Shown in pieces: positions 7,346 to 10,045 of a stretch of DNA of 10,045 bases. Every line of letters begins with the position of its first letter. Within the stretch, counting starts at the first letter, position 1. The translations under genes and the position numbers were made by a program. Under the pieces are notes generated by a model that searched no databases, had not been told where the DNA came from, and saw nothing but the letters and a program-made list of their open reading frames with translations. This DNA is from Candidatus Woesearchaeota archaeon (GTDB lineage: Archaea > Nanobdellota > Nanobdellia > Woesearchaeales > J091). The DNA lies in the NCBI GenBank assembly GCA_003695045.1, contig RFJB01000108.1, forward strand, positions 1-10,045. Reading direction: 5' to 3'.

Positions 7346-8549
7346 CGCGCGGCGTTTCGTTTTTGAGCGGCTTTTCCGGTTTCCCCGCGGATGGGCGCCT
7401 AAGGGACTGAGCGCTTTTTCTGCTGGGCTTCTTCTTGCTGTTTTTTCCTTCATTCATGCTGGAAAGGGAGCGGTAAAGGTCGAGAAGTTTTGAGAAGACA
7501 ATGTCGTTTGTGAAAAGCGATGCTTTCTCAAGCACGAACGGCCTGAAGGAGCCGGGTATTTCAAGAGCCATCTCTATGAAATGCGCCGCTTTGGGAATGT
7601 CTGTTACGAAGCCCTCTTTGGTGTGCTCCACCATTTCGGGAATGTCCCCGACAGGGGTGGCTACAACAGGACAGCCGCATGCCATTGCTTCCAGAATGAC
7701 GGTGGGCCTGCCCTCGTGGGAGGAGAGCAGAGCAAGGACGTCGGCTGCTGAGTAGTAGAGCCGCAGCGCATCGCTGTCCTGCGGCGGAAGGATTTTTATT
7801 GAGGGCCTGGAGCCGGCGATTGACCTTATCAGGTCTTCGTCCCGGCCTGAACCTATGAGGATGAGCATTGCCGACCTGGATTCAAGGTTAAGGAAGACAT
7901 CGATAAGCTTCGGTATTCTCTTTTCTGGTTCGAACCTGCCGACAAAGAGGATTACTTTTCTGTTCTCAGGGATTCGCAGTTTCTTCCTTGCTTCCTTTTT
8001 GTCTTCGGGAAAGAAGAGGGACGGGTCGTACCCTATCGGGATTTTCAGGAATTTTGAGGCGTGCTTTGGAAAACGCCTTTTGTATGCGCTGAGGGTCTGG
8101 CTGTCAACAAATACGAGGGCATCGCATTTTGGGATTACCCTTCTTTCAATGAGGCGGTACAATGCGGCAACCGCCATGCTCTTCTTGGAGCGTATTACTT
8201 CTGCAGGATTTCCGTGCAGCGTGCATAGTTTTCTGTTCTTCCGCGAGAGGAAGGGCAGGAGGTAATCCGGTCTCTGTGCGTGAAGAATCGCGTCAGAAGG
8301 TATGCGGATTTTTCTTGCGTGTTTTGAGAGCATCTTGACAAACTGCGTGTTAGGGATGTCCCCTGACGGGTTTACAGATACGAATTCATCAAAGTAATCC
8401 GGCCGGACTTCGGGTTCGGCTCCTTTGCCTATTAGCGTGACGTGGATTCCCCTGCTGCGGAGCCATTTTCCAAGCGACATCACATAGCGCTCTACGCCTC
8501 CCTTGAGGGGGTGCGAAGGGTCGATGTTGGTTATGAGGAAGATTTTCAT
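7281..8549 (-). CDS. GT4-family glycosyltransferase with basic and Gln/Thr-rich C-terminal tail
   Basis: A GT-B retaining glycosyltransferase of 422 residues (424 if the ATG at 8555 is used; numbering below uses 424). The N-terminal domain has MKIFLITN then GGVERYV (19-25), the usual GT4 loop. The donor domain has ILFVGRFEPEKR (202-213), LILIGSGRD (231-239) and the EX7E motif EGRPTVILE (E281, E289), followed by ACGCPVVATPVGDIPEMV (292-309). The fold ends near residue 366. The last 55-58 residues are a tail with no family counterpart that I recognise: Lys/Arg/Ser/Pro-rich (370-398), then Gln/Thr-rich (405-424). I prefer the start at 8549 because AAGG (8558-8561) is 8 bases before it but only 2 bases before 8555. 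It follows the DUF354 gene by a few bases, so the two are surely co-transcribed. The tail could bind membrane phospholipid or nucleic acid, or be recent drift (inference). Donor and acceptor are unknown. Confidence 0.9.
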   Translation of the reverse strand: MKIFLITNIDPSHPLKGGVERYVMSLGKWLRSRGIHVTLIGKGAEPEVRPDYFDEFVSVNPSGDIPNTQFVKMLSKHARKIRIPSDAILHAQRPDYLLPFLSRKNRKLCTLHGNPAEVIRSKKSMAVAALYRLIERRVIPKCDALVFVDSQTLSAYKRRFPKHASKFLKIPIGYDPSLFFPEDKKEARKKLRIPENRKVILFVGRFEPEKRIPKLIDVFLNLESRSAMLILIGSGRDEDLIRSIAGSRPSIKILPPQDSDALRLYYSAADVLALLSSHEGRPTVILEAMACGCPVVATPVGDIPEMVEHTKEGFVTDIPKAAHFIEMALEIPGSFRPFVLEKASLFTNDIVFSKLLDLYRSLSSMNEGKNSKKKPSRKSAQSLRRPSAGKPEKPLKNETPRATWQATQQQTSQQQTRPRTTQ

Positions 8550-8562
8550 GCGCATCGCCTTA

Positions 8563-9675
8563 TCAGTTTGAGTTCAAAGCAAGGTCTTCTATTGTGTCAG
8601 CAATTAGGAGATTTATGTCTGATGATGATTCCGCAAGTTTTTGCGCCAATTTTCTGTAATGGGTGCGCGTCCTGTCGGCGGACAAAAAGTAATCTGTTGC
8701 GGATTTTATCTGGCTGTCGCTGGATGCTGTCTTTATGAGTTCTGAGGATTTTATGATGCTGCGCAGGTATCCTGGCATGAGGGGATTGGCATACACCACG
8801 GGGGTTCCGAGGCATGCAGCTTCGGCTGCTGTGGTGCCTCCTTCGCTCACGACGAGGCGCGCAAAGTAGAGAGCGTCAAGGAACTCCGCCGGCTCAAGCG
8901 GAATCAGGTATTTCCTGAGTGTCCTGCTGAGGGATTCGGGGTTCTCGTGCGAGATGAACACTTTGCCGTGCTGCTCCAGCAGCCTCACGGTCTTTTTGAC
9001 ATCAAAGAGGCGCTTTTCGCCTATGTCGTGGGATGCCGACCATGCCACGAGCCGTATTATGAAATACCTGTCCGGGCTGTTAAGTCCGAGTTTCTTAAGC
9101 ACTGTTTTTTTCGGCCTGAAGTAATCTGGAGAGCAGTACGCGAGCTCCTTGAAGCCCCTGTATGTCATGTGCTTTTTGCCAAGGTCAAGGGAGTATGTGT
9201 CCGGCGTGAGAATGCGTGTTGCGAACGGGAAGGTGAGCAGGTTCTGCACCTTTGAGTGCTCGGTGTCGTCGATTACAAGGGATGGTTTTCCAAGAAGGCG
9301 GCCGACATGAGCAACGTACAGGTTGCCTGAGCTGCCGACGAGAACATCTGCTTTGAAGCGCCTGGCTTCTTTCAGAAGCATATAGTCAATGGCAAATATG
9401 CCCGGAATTTTCTTCCATCCAGAGAAGCCCCTGCGCGGAACAAAGGGTATGTTGTAGTAATGCAACAGGTCGAATGTGCAGTCCTTGTCGCGCGCAACGA
9501 CCCGGACAGTGTGCCCTCTGCTTTCAAGAATTTTCACAACGCTGCTGAACTGGTGCACGTCTGCAGGATGGTTTATGTCAAACAGCACGCGAAGTTTCCT
9601 GGCGGTTTCTCTAAGAGCTCCTCTAGCAGCTCCTGCTGAATTTGACGACGGTTTTTTCTTTGCGTTGATGCTCAT
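8563..9675 (-). CDS. DUF354-family (MurG-like GT-B) protein, putative glycosyltransferase
   Basis: A 370-residue protein matching the DUF354 pattern: VLFDINHPADVHQFSSVV (30-47) as the opening strand and loop, VGSSGNLYVAHVGRLLGKP (113-131), IDDTEHSKVQNLL (135-147), AWSASHDIGE (211-220), and the GT-B donor-site signature SEGGTTAAEAACLGTPVVY (277-295). The fold is related to MurG/GT28 and UDP-GlcNAc 2-epimerases. The function of DUF354 is not settled; glycosyltransfer is the likely role here, placed directly after the enzyme that starts the lipid-linked glycan. The ATG at 9675 has AAGGA 7 bases upstream and gives an extra 28 or so residues (Lys/Ala/Ser-rich, with a GAARGALR duplication) before the conserved strand. 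GTG at 9588 (V30), with AGGA 8 bases upstream, would give a more standard N-terminus and cannot be excluded. No membrane segments. Confidence 0.87.
   Translation of the reverse strand: MSINAKKKPSSNSAGAARGALRETARKLRVLFDINHPADVHQFSSVVKILESRGHTVRVVARDKDCTFDLLHYYNIPFVPRRGFSGWKKIPGIFAIDYMLLKEARRFKADVLVGSSGNLYVAHVGRLLGKPSLVIDDTEHSKVQNLLTFPFATRILTPDTYSLDLGKKHMTYRGFKELAYCSPDYFRPKKTVLKKLGLNSPDRYFIIRLVAWSASHDIGEKRLFDVKKTVRLLEQHGKVFISHENPESLSRTLRKYLIPLEPAEFLDALYFARLVVSEGGTTAAEAACLGTPVVYANPLMPGYLRSIIKSSELIKTASSDSQIKSATDYFLSADRTRTHYRKLAQKLAESSSDINLLIADTIEDLALNSN
9611..9634. repeat. Tandem 12-base repeat in the DUF354 N-terminal extension
   Basis: On the plus strand CTAAGAGCTCCT is followed immediately by CTAGCAGCTCCT, with two mismatches. 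Read on the minus strand in the gene's frame it codes for Gly-Ala-Ala-Arg followed by Gly-Ala-Leu-Arg. It looks like a small in-frame duplication in a non-conserved extension. Confidence 0.6.
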
Positions 9676-9732
9676 TTTATTTTCCTTTTATCCTTTTATT
9701 TTCAGGTGATCCCCCCAATGCCTTAGGAATTA
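9676..9732 (-). promoter_or_regulatory. Intergenic leader before DUF354 gene; possible TATA-like element
   Basis: A 57-base gap with a purine-rich minus-strand stretch (9677-9703). GAAAATAAAAGG (9692-9703) resembles a BRE plus TATA box; initiation about 25 bases downstream would fall at or near the ATG 9675 and give a leaderless mRNA. That conflicts with the AAGGA ribosome-binding site 7 bases before the same ATG, so plain read-through from the upstream gene is at least as likely. No terminator hairpin or T-run is seen. Confidence 0.2.
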
Positions 9733-10045
9733 TCAGAACAGGAACAGGCCCGCGAGGCCAAACAGCACTGTCGGCACGTAAAGCCAGTGGACTGCCTGAT
9801 TTTCTGTAAGCCGGAACTTTGAAACTATCCAAAATTTCAGCGATTTGTATTTCATTGTGGGCGGCGCCATCACGGTTCCGTCATCCCTCACCGAGCCGTA
9901 CTTGACATCGGGAATCCTGCGGATTGCAATCGTCCACGTGTCCATTATGAAGTTGATTATGTGAGGGATGAGGAGGAATATGCCGTACCATTCCAGATTC
10001 GCCACAAGTATGAACGCGCCGATGGCGCCGCCCATGAAAAAAGCA
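9733..10045 (-). CDS. Alg7/DPAGT1-type GlcNAc-1-phosphate transferase, C-terminal part (5' end outside window)
   Basis: An open frame enters from the right edge (the first full codon reads GCT, giving AFFMGGAIGAF) and ends at TGA 9733-9735; only about 103 C-terminal residues are visible, so the start is not in the window. GGAIGAFILVANLEWYG followed by FLLIPHIINFIMDTW is the late membrane-helix region of the MraY/WecA/Alg7 superfamily. RRIPDVKYGSVRDDGTV and KYKSLKFWIVSKF after it resemble, from memory, the cytosolic loop of eukaryotic DPAGT1 and archaeal relatives (PQIFNF, then an R-x-I-P segment, then TKSLSF). Family members transfer GlcNAc-1-phosphate from UDP-GlcNAc to dolichyl phosphate, giving the first lipid-linked intermediate. 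The position at the head of a glycosyltransferase operon fits. A final membrane helix ends the protein at LAGLFLF. Other members use MurNAc-pentapeptide or other UDP-HexNAc, but the loop favours the Alg7 type. Confidence 0.8.
   Translation of the reverse strand, partial: AFFMGGAIGAFILVANLEWYGIFLLIPHIINFIMDTWTIAIRRIPDVKYGSVRDDGTVMAPPTMKYKSLKFWIVSKFRLTENQAVHWLYVPTVLFGLAGLFLF

Noticed and set aside
7855..8265. Plus-strand open frame of 136 codons opposite the GT4 gene
   Set aside because: It is antisense to conserved GT4 donor-domain motifs and shows no protein family features.
9676..9702. Plus-strand T-rich run as a transcription terminator
   Set aside because: It would only terminate plus-strand transcription, and no plus-strand gene is present. 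On the minus strand the run is A/G-rich.
9704..9712. Minus-strand GGATCACCT, identical to part of the 16S rRNA 3' tail
   Set aside because: Only nine bases match and no other rRNA sequence is nearby. On the plus strand it reads as a Shine-Dalgarno, but no plus-strand gene follows.
1..10045. Search for CRISPR arrays, tRNAs, insertion sequences and long inverted repeats
   Set aside because: Reading both strands shows no regularly spaced repeats, no transposase motifs and no cloverleaf-like sequence, and nearly all bases are accounted for by the eight genes.

Overview
All eight genes in this window lie on the minus strand, so transcription runs from right (10045) to left (1). They are packed almost end to end and all look like parts of one pathway: assembly and modification of a polyprenyl- (probably dolichol-) linked surface glycan. 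The organism is most likely an archaeon. The first gene is the C-terminal end of an Alg7/DPAGT1-type GlcNAc-1-phosphate transferase, the form used by archaea and eukaryotes. Ribosome-binding sites are of the GGAGG/GGTG type and no bacterial -35/-10 promoters stand out. I cannot place it further. An uncultivated euryarchaeal or DPANN-like lineage is plausible, and a bacterium is not strictly excluded.

Layout in transcription order. 10045-9733: C-terminal part of the GlcNAc-1-phosphate transferase (5' end outside the window). 9675-8563: DUF354-family, MurG-like GT-B protein. 8549-7281: GT4 glycosyltransferase with an odd basic, then Gln/Thr-rich, tail. 7210-6152: NodB-type polysaccharide deacetylase with no signal peptide. 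6150-3991: one polypeptide joining a GT4 domain to a GT2 domain and two membrane helices. 3994-1889: large multi-pass membrane protein resembling GT-C/STT3-like enzymes but without a WWDxG motif. 1892-747: second stand-alone GT4 glycosyltransferase, with a TTG start. 750-1: N-terminal 250 codons of a PaaK/CapK-like adenylate-forming enzyme, continuing past the left edge.

The last five genes are joined by 4-base stop/start overlaps or a 1-base gap, with Shine-Dalgarno motifs inside the end of the preceding gene, which indicates translational coupling. The two longer gaps, 57 bases (9676-9732) and 70 bases (7211-7280), are the only places for internal regulation. No stretch over 300 bases lacks a gene. 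I see no tRNA, rRNA, CRISPR array, insertion sequence or attachment site.

Working model (inference): the transferase starts the lipid-linked glycan. The DUF354 protein and the cytosolic GT4/GT2 domains extend it, and the deacetylase exposes an amine on an N-acetylhexosamine. The GT-C-like protein then acts on the outer face as a polyprenyl-sugar-dependent transferase or a non-canonical transfer enzyme. The PaaK-like protein activates a carboxylate that could decorate the glycan. No flippase and no canonical oligosaccharyltransferase is visible here.
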